Notes: generated by a model not told the origin, from the letters alone. Positions 22,158-35,500 are shown, counted from the stretch's first letter. The stretch: DNA of 64,000 bases from Triplophysa rosa (GCF_024868665.1 NC_079892.1:11960614-12024613), one strand, 5' to 3'. A program made the numbers and translations.

Positions 22158-25100
22158 ACAACAACCAATGCGCAAGCAACGTGCATAATGAATCAGACAA
22201 AAATATTGAATATTGTTGCTGTCGGACTAAAAGCTTGTACGTCCAAAACTACTTTACAAAAGATTAAAAAATCTGCATGGTTTTCAATAATTAAACACTG
22301 TTGTCATCGTTCATTGTTTAAATATTTACGAAACCTTAAGAGAAACAGGAAGGTTGACCAATAATGATTTATAAAAAAAAAAAATGGAGATACGAGGTTT
22401 CATTCCAACAGCGACAATATTGAAAATTTTGTACTAACCAGTTTACTCTCTAAACCACAAATAAGTAAGGGATAATCCACAGCACGACGTGAAGGCCAAG
22501 AACCACCCGAAATCCTTTAATACACAGCTAGCCTTGGATTATCCCGCTTATACCATGGTAATTTGCCAAATTCAGACCATCATAAATTAAGTACTGCACA
22601 CATTCCAGCCAATCAGAATCAAGTATTCAAACAGACCATGGTATGATTATAAAATAAAGAACCAATATAATGTTAAATGTACTGAAGGTCAGTAAACAGT
22701 CAAAGTAATATATTTTACCAAATAGTTTTTATTATGAAATAGTTCTTATTTTCTTATTTTATTTATTAGCAAATCGTTTTTAATATTTGTAAAGTATATT
22801 CTAAAAATCATATCATCAAGTTCAAGATTCATTTATAAAATTGTGACCAATTCCCACAGGCATATTTTGTAAATTCTTACAACAGCTGATATTAATGAGA
22901 ATGACTTTATTGATGCATTGCAACATAATGTATTTGTTATGCAAAAGCTAAAACAAATATTTTTTTCTCGTTAACCAAGGCATGATACTCAAAGAGCAGA
23001 TCAACCAGGAGGAATTTGTGCCCGAAACCCATTTTGCAGCCTCTTACAAGTGACAGCTGTTGGCACGAGATGTTGCAGATGATGCAGAGGAATAAAGAAT
23101 TGATGTTCCTGGCAGAGGAAGACCTCTCAGCTCTGGGGAGCAGCACGAAAAGGTTCTCATGAAAAATTAAGAACGATCTGAAACGTGGCCTGAAGCGAAA
23201 CGTGGACAGGAGTCCGAGTGAACGAACAGGAGGGGAAGTCATCAGGGAGTCTGTGAATTATGAGAGAATCTTCCATTTTGGGGTGAAGTATGCCTTACAT
23301 ATTCATGTTAAATGTGAAAAAGGTTTTATTAAGGTTTGCTTGTGTATTATGTAATATTGCATTTAAAACATCTTTTTGTAAATAAGGTTGTAAACAAAGA
23401 CATTTCATCTCCATTCGAAGGATTGTGATCATTGTCAAGTACAAATATCTAAAACCTCGTTGATTAACTTACATTTAATGTAAATATTACATTCATATAA
23501 ACTTGAATTAAGTTCTGAATAAAAATGTAAAACTTAAATTGAAGTTAATTCTTCATCCCATTGTCAGATTTGTTTTCTTTTAAGAAAAAAACTCACTTAT
23601 TTTTCTCAGAATTGGTATCTTGGGTCATTTTACTTTTGATGTTAAGATATTTGTATTGGAAAACAAAACAAAAATAGTAATGAATTATTTTTATCTGAAA
23701 TGTATTTGGTGACTCATTCATATCTTTGTGAATACTCATGCGGAGTTTGCCTATAACTACATTCATTGTGTGTAGATCAATGGACCCACAGTATTTGATT
23801 GGACTCATGTCGCAAATCCTGGAATTTTAATAAGTGCTGGCAAAAATTCAGGCATCCCACTGAAGGGTGGGTACTATATGGATTGTGTATAATTTTTTGC
23901 CATTTTAGACGTATTTTTCGTAATCTTGGTAAATGCAAACTGATAGACAAGTTCTGCATATCATGCAACAGGTGTCAGTACACCCATCCCTGCCAGTGTC
24001 CACAAATATGCAGATGCATAAATATGTGATTGGTGAACCCATCGTCACATCGACCGGGGGTGAAGAGTGCAATTGCATTCTTTTTTAAAAAGGTCACAGA
24101 AACTCAGAAAGAGAAGAAAAGCTGTTTTGTCTTTCACAGTAAACAAGCGTTTGTGATGTCATTAATTGTGCTGTTCATTAGGACCAACAAAGAGATACTC
24201 ATCTAATCGCTTTTTAACTCATCTACTTCTGTCCCTTACAACTGACATGCATTATTGTATTCTTTATATTGAGTAATGACCTTAATATGAACTTCTGATG
24301 GACATTTTGTGTTTTGATGAGTTGAAAACAGAAGTTTTGAAATGGTTGATTGTGCCCCACGTCAGGGAATTTCTGGTGGGTTTGAGATCAGCCTGCTACT
24401 GATCTACTCAAAGGCCAAATGATGTCAACAAAAGTTAGCGGCAATGGTGAATGGTCTTCAACAATGTTGCCACTCAACAGCATGCTTGGTTACTCACCCT
24501 CACAGTACAGAGAACTCAGGACAGTAAGATAAAATATTGGATGCTTCGTCTTATGTGTGTATAGGCCACATCATTGTTTTGTTCAACTGGCAAAGCTTCA
24601 TGCTAGCAGATTAGGGGTTTGTTGCACATTCTGATAAAATATACATTTAATACTTTTTAATAATGTTAAACAGTTTACAAATGCCATTACGGAAAGGCCT
24701 CTGCATCTGTGAAATTGCACATTGCAAATATTGAAAGCAAGGCATTAAGGATCTTTTGTAATTGTTCTTTTTAGCTTTGAGTTGTTGACTTTCAGACCAG
24801 AACAGATACTTCAGGGTCAAATTCAACACACTTGTGGTCTTACGCACATTGAACAAGCATCAGTAAATCTGTTAAGCTGTAATAAATTTGTTCCATTTGC
24901 ACGAAAGCTGAAGGAACATCTTCTATGCAATTCAGGTCAATGCTTCCCTCTGTACGCCAGGCCTCTCCAAAACTAAAACATGTTTTGACTTATTTGCTAA
25001 ACATGAATTTTACATGAATTTAGACTGTTTAAGGACAAGCAATTGGCCACAATGATCTTTATAGTTTTATATCAATATAAATATCACTTTTTATTTCCAT

Positions 25101-25488
25101 TTTTTATTGCAAATCCAGGAATTCAAAATGGCAGAGGATAGAACATGGTTCTATTAGACAATAAGAATTCAAGTTTTAAACAATGTAAATGTGTAATTCT
25201 GTTATTTTAACTCCAAGGTTCAAAAGAGGTGCTGATGATCACCAACAAACACTAGAAAGGCAAATCACAGACATTGGTATGTTGTCTTTGTTTAGTTCAA
25301 CTTTTCTTAGCAACAAAATAATCCTAATGCAGGCCAGGACAGACCGAATAACCTTTTCAAAGTTATCCCCTGCTGGATTTCCCTTCAAATCATGCGATTT
25401 ACCTCAACTAAGCAAATCGTTTCTACTTTCATTTACAAACCAGGATTAGAAAAAGATGCTTTTGGGTTGAAATATACCTGTAAAAAAC

Positions 25489-25535
25489 TGTAATATTCTG
25501 GCAGCCGGGGAGATTGGAAGAAAACATAAAATAAA
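25489..25535 (+). repeat. CTGTAATATTCTGGCAG dispersed repeat, copy 1
   Basis: The motif ctgtaatattctggcag, then a short spacer and gaaaacataaaa, recurs at 32368-32410. A variant with a symmetric core occurs at 45690-45850. Confidence 0.55.
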
Positions 25536-26917
25536 ATAACATGCTTTCATGTTATTTTACACCCACAGTAATGTTGTAAATAACATTATTTTACCGCATT
25601 TGAAAAATAACTAAAAATCATGTAACATAAAACAGCTTTTACACGTGTACAGTTTAGATGGGATCCAGGGTAGCATAGGCTTGAAAAAAGCATGAAAATA
25701 AACTTTAATTATAAACTAGATAATTCAAGAGTGTAGAGACATTTCACATTGACACCCAGTTACAAAAAACTGTGTTGCTCAGATGTTTCTCCCTCAAAGC
25801 TCAAATCACAATGGTCTCGATTAAATGACAACTTGGTTTCTTCTAAGGGAGGTTCTCTAGGAACAGAATAAAAATAGATACAAATTTGACAATACTGAAA
25901 TACATCATTTATGTGGGTAGCACAGCTTTGGAGAGGTCCCTTTTCAAATCTGGAGGGGACACATGAGTGTAGGAAACAGGAGAATTAAGCAAAAGTCTCA
26001 ATTTAATTTCATTGCCGTCTAGGAGAAACTATTTTATGTATGACTACTCTTTCCTACAGTATGGGCACATTTCCTCGCTGATGTCATGTTGGACCATTAT
26101 AAGTGCGTATTTTCCTCCTCTTTATGGATAAGCAATTGTCACTTGTAATACATGAAAAGTCCATTCTATGTTTTATGGAGGCACTACAAGTCACCCCATA
26201 TAGGTCATCTGTCTGCACTGCAATGTGTCATACTCTATTTTCTCATTTTATAATGATTTCTTTAATGAGTCCTACTGATCTTTCAGAAAAACATCACCAT
26301 CATTTTCCAATAAGGGCCTTTTTGCCTCAAAGCATGAACGAAACAAAAGCTGTTTGTCCTTGTGGGAAACGGGGAGCTCTTCCCATTACTCAAAGCATTT
26401 ATTCACAGTTTTATTGGAAATTAGACTAGCATTCCTGTTAGTCCGACGCTTCTGCTGCGTTCCTTTGCTTCTCAGAAAACACAATACAATTACTAGTGGT
26501 TAAATCACTCCTGCATTATCAGACTAGACTGTCTAGACCTATTTTATAATGTACAAATATTGTCTTGGTCTAAACCTTGCCTTGCTTAGAATTACCAATT
26601 GCTTTTTAAGGATGTGATTGTATCGAGAGGAAGAAAGAGGAGACTTGAACTTGTATGGCCTGCATTCACACCACAGCTCAATATGTCCCCAGGTGCTTCC
26701 CTCAAACTCCTCGACTAAAATGTGTAGTTAATTTCTTTGTTTAGTTTTCTTTTTATAATCACTATATTTTTGTTAACCAAAGTCAGTAGTTTATGTTTTT
26801 GTAGTAATGTCTTGCGACGCTGTTGTGGCGAACATTTTCATTTCGAGTCGTTCCTTCCATAAACAAACTCTCTCCCCATCCCCTTTAGTACGCTAGTAGG
26901 ACATCCCTCAAACCACT

Positions 26918-26931
26918 GGGGGGGGGGGGGG
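26918..26931 (+). repeat. Poly-G tract (14 G)
   Basis: Fourteen consecutive G. Low complexity, with a possible length error in assembly. Confidence 0.85.
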
Positions 26932-27609
26932 TATGGGGAGGTTTGGTGTTGACTGTGTGTGTGTGATGGGGTTCGAGGTGGGGGTCAGTCTGAAGTGATT
27001 TTCTGGCTGAACACTTTTCTTTTGAACATTGCCAAAGTGAGGCTAAAGGTTAGTTTAAGTTTTGAGGTTGTAGCGTGGGTTAAATCGGGCTAAGAAACAT
27101 ATCAGCATAACTGTTCGGCAGAAGAAGACAATTTATGGTCTTCCATGGATAGATTGCAACCGCTGACTTTGAACACATGCAAACTAATGCCATCTGTGGC
27201 TTATGCCTTATGAATAACATTTACAGAACTGCATTTTTGCATTTTCCGGAGAAACCGTGAGGGAGGTTATCAAGCAGTGCCTGTAGCATGACAATTATCC
27301 TAAACTAATTTGTTTGGCTTTTTGGTTGTTTTTTACATAAATAAATCGAGGTATTATGAAATCTCTTACTCAGTGGAAAAGATTTTGCACGATCAATGTG
27401 AGAAAGACCAAATTTATAAGCAGTCAGTCTTGAGGCATCTGTAACACCCGCAGTATCAGCTCCGACCACGCCCCGTGCACCAGCGCCTCTTCAAACACTT
27501 CCCCGCACTCTCTCACCGGACTTTTAGTTATGGACTCCACTTCCCAGAACTCTGTGCACTCACTCACCATCATTGATTACAGTCACACCTGCATGCAATC
27601 ATCCACACC

Positions 27610-27616
27610 ACATATA
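27610..27616 (+). promoter_or_regulatory. TATA-like box in solo LTR
   Basis: Sequence catataa upstream of the tandem array, in the position expected for the promoter of an LTR. Confidence 0.35.
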
Positions 27617-27686
27617 ACCAGCACTCTCCCATTCATCATCGTCAGGTCTAGTTGTTTCAATGTTACTGAGATACTTACCTCTGACT

Positions 27687-28310
27687 CCCGTGGATGTTCC
27701 TTGTTTATTGTACCCATGGATGTTCCTTGTTTATTGTACCCGTGGATGTTCCTTGTTTATTGTACCCGTGGATGTTCCTTGTTTATTGTACCCGTGGATG
27801 CTCCTTGTTTATTGTACCCGTGGATGTTCCTTGTTTATTGTACCCGTGGATGTTCCTTGTTTATTGTACCCGTGGATGTTCCTTGTTTACTGTACCCGTG
27901 GATGTTCCTTGTTTATTGTACCCGTGGATGTTCCTTGTTTACTGTACCCGTGGATGTTCCTTGTTTATTGTACCCGTGGATGTTCCTTGTTTACTGTACC
28001 CGTGGATGTTCCTTGTTTATTGTACCCGTGGATGTTCCTTGTTTACTGTACCCGTGGATGTTCCTTGTTTATTGTACCCGTGGATGTTCCTTGTTTACTG
28101 TACCCGTGGATGTTCCTTGTTTATTGTACCCGTGGATGTTCCTTGTTTACTGTACCCGTGGATGTTCCTTGTTTATTGTACCCGTGGATGTTCCTTGTTT
28201 ACTGTACCCGTGGATGTTCCTTGTTTATTGTACCCGTGGATGTTCCTTGTTTACTGTACCCGTGGATGTTCCTTGTTTACTGTACCCGTGGATGTTCCTT
28301 GTTTACGGTG
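27687..28310 (+). repeat. 26-bp minisatellite, 24 copies
   Basis: Twenty-four copies of a unit beginning CCCGTGGATGTTCCTTGTTT, with an exact 26-bp period (624 bp). Copies 1-7 carry TTTATT. From copy 8 the units alternate TTTACT and TTTATT up to copy 22, giving a 52-bp higher-order period. Three degenerate units follow to about 28395. No stop codon occurs in any plus-strand frame of the array, so the long frames here (up to 331 codons) follow from the repeat and are not evidence of a protein. Confidence 0.95.
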
Positions 28311-28454
28311 TCTGTGGATGTTTACCTGTTCGTTATTCCCGTGGATGTTTCCTGTCTCAAGTTTGCTGTGGATGTTCCTTTGTTGCTTTATAAAGGTAAT
28401 TTAGTTACGTTGGTGTCCTTCGTGTTGGTATCCTGTGTGTCTCGTTACAGCATC

Positions 28455-31400
28455 AATCCACATCAGTCACAATCTACATTTCTCCATGTCGCCATCGCAA
28501 AACAGCCACGCGCCATTAAGTGTTTCTCACACGCAAAAACCAAACGAGACGTTTTGTCGCTCCAATCGAGACGTGGGATCGGGCAAACGTTTCACACACA
28601 GAATTGCACACAGAGGAAACCAACTTCACAAAATGACACATTGACCTCCAAATGAGCATGGACTGGGAGGCCTGGAATGACAGGCGACTATTTGTTCAAT
28701 GAACTCATTCGAGGCGCGTTGTGTACGATCTGCGAGAAAGGGTCACATGGAGTGGGGCCATTCGGGAAGACATGCGTAAAACACTGCCAGCCTCCATAAT
28801 TGTGAGTAAAAGGAAGCTTGTGGGTTAATCCTCATTAAAAATGGAAGCTGCTTTCATCTTAGCAAGCCAAAATGACCCACTGTGAACTTTTGTCCACTTC
28901 CTTTCAGACCGAGTTCTAGCGTATACCAGGGCAATTAGACCGACGTTACAATGGTGCTTCGTTGAAGAGGCGGGGACAAGTTGCCCCATTGGTCTGCCAA
29001 ACCTTCAAAATCTGACTCATCGTGCATGTCAATGGGATATTTGGGGGCCGAAAAAACAACAAATACATCTCAGGATGGAGGCCAATGGAATACTTTTAGA
29101 CTTTCAGTCAGCAATAGACTCCAGCAGAAAAAATCTGTCTCTGGATAAAACAAAACAGTTTATTCATAACTAAGTATGTATTATTATAACAAATTGTCGG
29201 TAACAGCATTTTCTAAATGCTTTGCTTAGTGTTACATTATCAGAGTATTCTGGGCAGTTGCCAAGGTGTTTCTATGTGGTTTCTGAGTTTTGTTGGTTCT
29301 AGACCTCCCTTTCAAGTCTCAAAATGGGTAACACTTCATTTCGATTGTCCACAAAAATAGAGGTGTCATTCACATCAGTGCAGGAGGTCAAAGTTAAAAC
29401 GTAGGTCTGGTGGTTTATTGAATCCCAAGATACAGTAAAAGCAATAGAGTAATATCATTTCTTGCCCTAGCAAACCAGTAATTAGCAAATAATATCACCT
29501 CCGTTTCAACACACATAAACATGGAAGGAATGTGCTTTCATGAACGTGAAACTCTGGACCAACATCCACAAACTTTAAGCTCGGAGTCACTGTTCTGTTA
29601 TTCCTCAACAGGAATGTGCAACAGACTACAATATAAACACTCATGACTTACCCTATTATCTATCTTAGATGTGCTGGGTCTCAAATCTTCCTTGCAGGAG
29701 GCCCTAAACCATTCATAGCTTTGGGAAAACACAGATGCTTCCAAAACATGGTTCACAAGTTGATATTGTTGTGCATGGTCAGACGGATAAACATTTTTCA
29801 AGAGCACGTCTCCGTAATGCCAGACGGATGTTTCTGAAGCTCGTCGGGGGAAGTAGAGGCAGCAGGTCTGGCTCAGGCAGACATCCATCCCTTCTGTTCT
29901 TCCCCTTCGCCGGTTATTCGATACTTGTTTTTGGGGAGAAAAACAATGAGAGTATTTAGTCAGATGTCACGCAGGGTCTAGTTCGTCTCTTTCGCAATTC
30001 AAACCTTTGTTCATTGGGGCTTTCTCTGCCCTCCCCTGGTAGCTTAGCTTCTCTGACTCAATGTGTGTTTTCAATTACAAAGCTTCAAACCGGCTCTTTT
30101 TTCTGACTAAAGAATCTCTCAGACCATCGGTTCCTTATACATTTGTTACCACATGAAAAACACGCAGAGTGGGGGATACAAAGAAAAGAGGAAGTAGAAA
30201 ATGAGAGGGTGTCCCGATAAGGACGGTGAATGCACAACGATGCTGTTGTTTTCCTCGGTTCGTGTGCGGGTTCTCTTAGTTTGATCTTTTGTCCCTGGCT
30301 CAGGACGTGGCCACTTGCTGCTCACGCTGTGAGCGTGAACTCTCCGAGGCATCAGAAGAGAAGCATCTTCCAAGAGAGTCTGAGATCTCCTCCGGGCAAG
30401 GTTTAACTGGATTTTCTGTGTTTATCGTCTGTTTTGCGGCATTACCTGCATCTTAGAATGCCAAATCTCCTATAATCACGTCGAAGTGGATTTCACTGGA
30501 AAACAAAAGTACTTTGCAATGAGATCTTAAGATCTTTGGAAACTTAGGAGATAAATCACTCGAGGTCCAGAGTTTGAATGCGTCAATTTATGTCTTAGCA
30601 AAAGCAAAGGAAACCTGCCCACACCTCGGTTTTCTAGGCATAATTAGGGGTTAGAGAAGTAGCCAAATGTCATAATTTGAGCATTGCAGGTAATGACTTT
30701 GTTTTTACTTCGGCCTCTGGATTTTTTTCAAGGTTTATTTTCCAAGTTACTACAGTAGGTCTGAGGTGCAGGTAATCCAAACGCCGACTGAGTCACGAAC
30801 ACTGTAAAGAATCTTAATCCTCTTAGTCGAATCAAACATCTCACGTTGAACTGTAGGTAATAATTTTGCACCGTGACTCTGTCGCAATGTACACAGGAGG
30901 AAAAGCCTTGGCCTGTTACTGGGAGCGTACGTTGGAGGCCTTTTCACAATTGGCTCCATTATAACATACCAATAATCCTCCACTTGGGTGCATGTAATCT
31001 ATGGAGTGTTTCATACCGCCATATTTCCACATGAGAAATTAAAATATATTATGTTTGTAAGCAGATTAGGAAGGACTGGCGAAAGCTATTTTCAGTAAGT
31101 TATTTAGCAGCTTTGGGGTGGACCTACTTCCTAGAGAACAGAATGTCCAGGTCACTGATGGGCTTAACATTTGCCCCCCGTTCAAAAAAATGAACTGGGA
31201 CCCTGCCAGTGGGTGGGCCAAATCCGTGGCAGTTCACACACACATGCATAGGGCTCCTGCAATAGTCATTTAAAGCTTTTAACCACATGGCTACATTGAG
31301 ATAAATCATACTGCGAAGGAGGCGTTGTTCCCTTGTGATCAATAAGGAGGAAGAAAAATCCATAAAACACTTACAGTTACTCCTACGGATTATTTTTCAA

Positions 31401-32367
31401 GTTCAAATGACGGATTTGTTGTGTCTTCCAACTCTTTTCTACACTTGAAGGTCATTTTTATGTCAATTACTCTTAATCCCGCCTTAAGACAATAATGGGT
31501 TGACGTCCTAATAAGTGACTTTCCCTCTGTGGTGCTTTCAAATCATTGCTGCATTGGTTTAAGTAGTTTAGAATGTCAGTTTGAGGTGTTACCACTTATT
31601 TGTAAGTGGATTAAGAATTCTCTGGATAGATTTTTTTATACATTGGGGATTGAGTGTTGTGAAGGGTGGTCAATAGTAGGACTAATCTCCTTCAGAAGGT
31701 TTCAGAGGATAAGAGTGAAATGGAGTTCAGTTTTATGTGTATAGTGCTTCTCATAAACAAGACATTTTATAGAAATATTCACACATTGAGCAGTGTATGA
31801 TACAAATAAACAGACTTTGGGTAATGTCAGCTAAAAAGGAAAGTAGTCTCAGAGGCAGACCCAGTCATTTATTTATTTACTTACGTGTATGTGAAAACAC
31901 TTTTTATTTTTTGTTTAGGAAATTAAACAAGATGAATATTCATATTTCATGTTGACTAAAATATATTTGATCTCAGGCCCGGTACTAGGCTGGCTCGACT
32001 AGGGGTTGGGGTAATTAAATATTCTGGTTGGGCAAATATATATATACAGGTATATATATTCAAAGGTCATTGCATGCATCATTTTTAAATTTTTCTGTAA
32101 TTGAATTGACAGATCATTTTTTATAAATAATTCAAATAAGTAATTTGTAAGTATTTAATAATAATAATTAAACAATAATATTTTTTTATTATTTTAATTG
32201 TCAGCTGGATATTTTTGGAGGGGCAATGCCTCCCAGACCCGGCCCTGTTCGATCTATTAAAACTTAAAACCCACTAGACCTAATAAAGATTTGAAGATGC
32301 AATCCAAAACTTTGTTGGAGTAAAAATAAACAAAAATGAATTATTCACTGTATAAAAAACATAAAAA
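28455..32367. other. No gene recognised; some unique GC-richer blocks
   Basis: Contains moderately GC-rich, apparently unique stretches (about 28650-29050, 29540-30380, 30890-31300) that could hold conserved non-coding elements, but nothing in them is diagnostic. A TATATA tract is near 32036. Small frames at 29598-29888 and 30146-30373 lack domains. Confidence 0.35.
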
Positions 32368-32410
32368 CTGTAATATTCTGGCAGTAGAGGTACCAGAAAA
32401 AAACATACAA
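32368..32410 (+). repeat. CTGTAATATTCTGGCAG dispersed repeat, copy 2
   Basis: Same motif as at 25489: ctgtaatattctggcag, then taccagaaaaaaacataca. Confidence 0.55.
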
Positions 32411-32420
32411 TAACATTTAC

Positions 32421-32570
32421 ACACTAAAAAATGCTGGGTTATTTTCAACCCAGTGTAGGGTCAAAAGGAACAAATCGTTATAAATTGACCTTTGCTGGGT
32501 TGTTTCAACCCAATAACCCATTGGGTCAATATATAAACATTTTCCAGGTTATTTTATCCCAACGGTTAAT
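32421..32570 (+). repeat. TGGGTT/AACCCA dispersed repeat
   Basis: Starts actaaaaaatgctgggttat and contains several tgggtt and aaccca alternations, a pattern I associate with a common fish interspersed repeat. The boundaries are approximate. Confidence 0.5.
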
Positions 32571-35500
32571 TTAATTAATTTAATTTAAATGTAAATTTGT
32601 AAGCTATTTTGGCAAAAAAAAATTAACTGCATTTGAATACATTTAAAAATTCTGTAAAAGTAAACCGTAAAATTCCATAAACAATTGTGTGTTGAGCATG
32701 TACATAAGTATGTTGAACAAGTTATCTCCACCCCATTTCACAAAAGAAAGCTTAAAAAATATATTTACAATTTGAGCTGTCCGTACGATTTTATAGAAAA
32801 TGTCAGTTTGACATCATATGATTTCAATCCACATAAAGGGTAAGTAAACTGCAATTTGATGTTTCAAACAGAAATGGCAATGTAGAAGCAAAAGTTACAG
32901 ATTGCAGCTTTCACTTTACTCAAGGACCCTGAAGATCTTTTTGTTGCAATGCAAGTCTCGGGATTAGTTCAACAAACCTTTTAAACCTTGAGTATGCATC
33001 TGCTGTGTGAAAACGTGTTTGTGTCTGTGTCAGAGATAAGAGAGCGAGCTTTCTAGGTTCAATATTAAATATTTAGAGTTTACTGGCACGGGATACTTCG
33101 CTCAAAATTGTTAAGGTACTGGTGGTCAGTTCTTCGTTTATCTGACACAGCCCAGCTTTCTCAGATATAAACCAGAGTCCGGATGTTGACTGGATGACTC
33201 ACCCTCAACTACACAAGAACATCTATCCATTTCTGAACGACACACACAGTGTGAAAAGAGCGTTAAGCCCCATTCGTGAGTTGAAGCAATGTCTTTGGGT
33301 TGACAACCAGTCAAAAACCAGTCAACCCGGAAGAACACTCAACTTTCCCCCGTCTGAGTCGCGACGAAACCACGAAATTATCAAACGCCACATAAAACAA
33401 AAACATTTGTCTTTCTCCTCATTCTTAGCTACGTGTTGTCGCGCTCATTGTCTTGTTTCCCACAAGACAATTATCCTTCAGTCTGAAATGATTCATTGGA
33501 GCTCTTTGAATGTGAGTGTGTATGTGTAATTCAAATCTGACGATCCTCATCGGCCATAAATGTTTTTATTGTCAAAGAGTCACAGCCTAGAAAATATTTT
33601 ACCAGTTGGAAATTGTATTTACTCATAGCTCCTGCTTCTCGCCAACATGTGAGGGCGCAGTCATGCTCTCATTAACACGTACATTCATTTGTCTTTTTAT
33701 TTGGGTTATAATTCTTTATGTATATCAGATTTACTGGAAATACTTTCTGGCAAGCGCTAAATCAACATTTGGGACCACTTAGGCAAAAATTATATGTGGC
33801 CAGATGCAACAAGATTAAAGAAGTCCATAAGAAATAAACACAACAAAACTTCAGAGTACAGATCGCACTGGCGGAAGAAGCCAAAGTAATTTGTTTTAAG
33901 GCTGGTTGGTAGCAAATAACAACCAACTGGTTCACAGTCATGTAATCACACAAGTGTCGAAAGATACAGCGATATTTCACCGCTGATTAAACGAATGGAT
34001 CAACTGCAGTTAAGATGTTAACTTACTTGGCATCATGCTAAATAACATTTCGAATAACAATCCTTTGTGATACATCAAAAAACTATTCCTACGGCCCCTT
34101 TAATTAACGGGTTTGGCTAGGCCTCTTAAACCCAACCAAGACAAATCTTAATGCTACGGCATACAATGACATTCTAGAGAATTCATGTTTGGGAAGGGGG
34201 ATTATCTGTTCCAGCATGTAAACACCCCCGGCAATAATCCGCAGTCTGGTTTACTGGATTGGGTAATTGCTGTCACAGTCTCGTCTGGCCCTCTCTGCTT
34301 CCCTGTGTCATCCACTGCCTGTTTCTCCCGCGTTTACCCCAAGGACTCCAATTCCCATGATCCTCCATTCTCCCTCACCAGCCCCTTCAACATTCTGTAG
34401 GTGTGGTCAGCTGGATTCAAATTCCAACACATAATCCAATGGGATGCCAATTTTTAAATGAGGAATTTTGTTCAAAACTTAATTTATTAGCGACACTTAA
34501 ATAAGTAATGCAGACTATACTGAGATGATTTTTAAAGAGAAAAAGGGATAAGCACTCAAAAGCTTGATCTCTCGTGAATAGGAAGGTTCTGGTTCAAATC
34601 ACATACAAAGCTTGTTTTCTAACTATTGATCATTTGTTGAGTTGTAGGTGAAATATATGAAAATCTCTTTATTTCTCGCGTAATATTTGCATATATTTTA
34701 TTTATCTAGTTATATGATGTTAGCTGGTGTACCGTTATCTCCATTATAGGATTTCAAAGTTAAGTCAGAGTTGAAGTTCATCCACAGTAGTTTCATACGA
34801 GATTTCTGTAAAACTGCTTCATTGTTAACGCAAAAATATGGGCTGTTTTTTTATCTTTTTCTTATTTTTCAGCAAATTTCTCAGTTTGACAACTTCAAAC
34901 CAATTGCAAACTAAATGCAATCTGTGGTTATAAAACATGTGATGTAATAAATGCAATAATACAGTGCTTGTGTGTGTGTGTGTGGGTGCGTGCGTACGCG
35001 CGTGCGTGTGTGTTTCAATTGCTTCAACAACTGTCTGTCTTTAAAAAAAGAATGTTATATGTCTTATAATGTCAAAATACTCCATAAACAGAGGACTTTT
35101 ATTTTATTTTACATTCGTCAAAGAAAAACTGTTATTTCAGCTGCTTAAAATTTAACCACAAGTCTGGTCTAAAAACTAACAGAGAACAAAGATGGAATTT
35201 ATGATCCTGACTACAAATGTTTACGTCGCCCACAATTACCAAGCTGGAGATGATGATTTCTCTGAAAACAAGGAACAGTCAAACAAGCTTTTTCATGGAA
35301 CACGTTTTTTTTTAATGCAAGACAAAGCAAGTATGGTCAACTGAAGCAAAGTGTAATCAAGTTGCAGACATGTGGCATTCTTGAGGATATTAATATGGTT
35401 ACAGTCAGGGATAACCCGGATTTACTGTGCCCATAAACACGCTGGGAAACCACCTAATTTCTTTCAAATTTACTGGTTTTCGTTTTTTTAGTCAAGATAA

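Larger units (their letters stand above)
19556..22162 (+). mobile_element. Gag-only LTR retrotransposon with ACAAC target duplication
   Basis: The element spans 19561-22157. Two direct LTRs (19561-20061 and 21622-22157) each start TGTCATGG and end CCGTGACA, and 5-bp ACAAC copies flank them at 19556-19560 and 22158-22162. A purine tract (aaaggggggggct) lies just before the 3' LTR. The ~1.56-kb interior encodes one gag-like protein and no protease, reverse transcriptase or integrase, so any mobility must depend on enzymes from a full-length relative. A 5-bp duplication and TG...CA ends fit Ty3/gypsy-type or retrovirus-like LTR elements. I could not place a standard tRNA primer site starting TGG next to the 5' LTR. 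Confidence 0.9.
22163..27434. other. No gene recognised; scattered repeat fragments
   Basis: Mostly AT-rich. A probable dispersed repeat covers about 22440-22640 (ggataatccacagcacgacg to agccaatcagaatcaagta). A CTGTAATATTCTGGCAG repeat fragment lies near 25489 and a run of 14 G at 26918-26931. Frames at 22937-23242, 25189-25449 and 26103-26429 carry no recognisable domain. Confidence 0.4.
27435..28454 (+). mobile_element. Solo LTR with GCATC target duplication
   Basis: The repeat starts TGTAACACCC at 27440 and ends CGTTACA at 28449. Its ends are short inverted repeats (TGTAAC/GTTACA), and exact 5-bp GCATC copies flank it at 27435-27439 and 28450-28454. No second LTR or internal region is nearby, so it looks like a solo LTR left by recombination. 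The 5' part has a TATA-like box (catataa near 27610). Most of the 1,010 bp is a 26-bp tandem array. The family cannot be named from the sequence alone. Confidence 0.75.

Noticed and set aside
27687..28310. CRISPR-like array
   Set aside because: The units are contiguous with no variable spacers, and the context is a vertebrate LTR.
27660..28655. 331-codon frame over the minisatellite
   Set aside because: The 26-bp unit has no stop in any plus frame, so long frames are automatic. There is no non-repeat domain.
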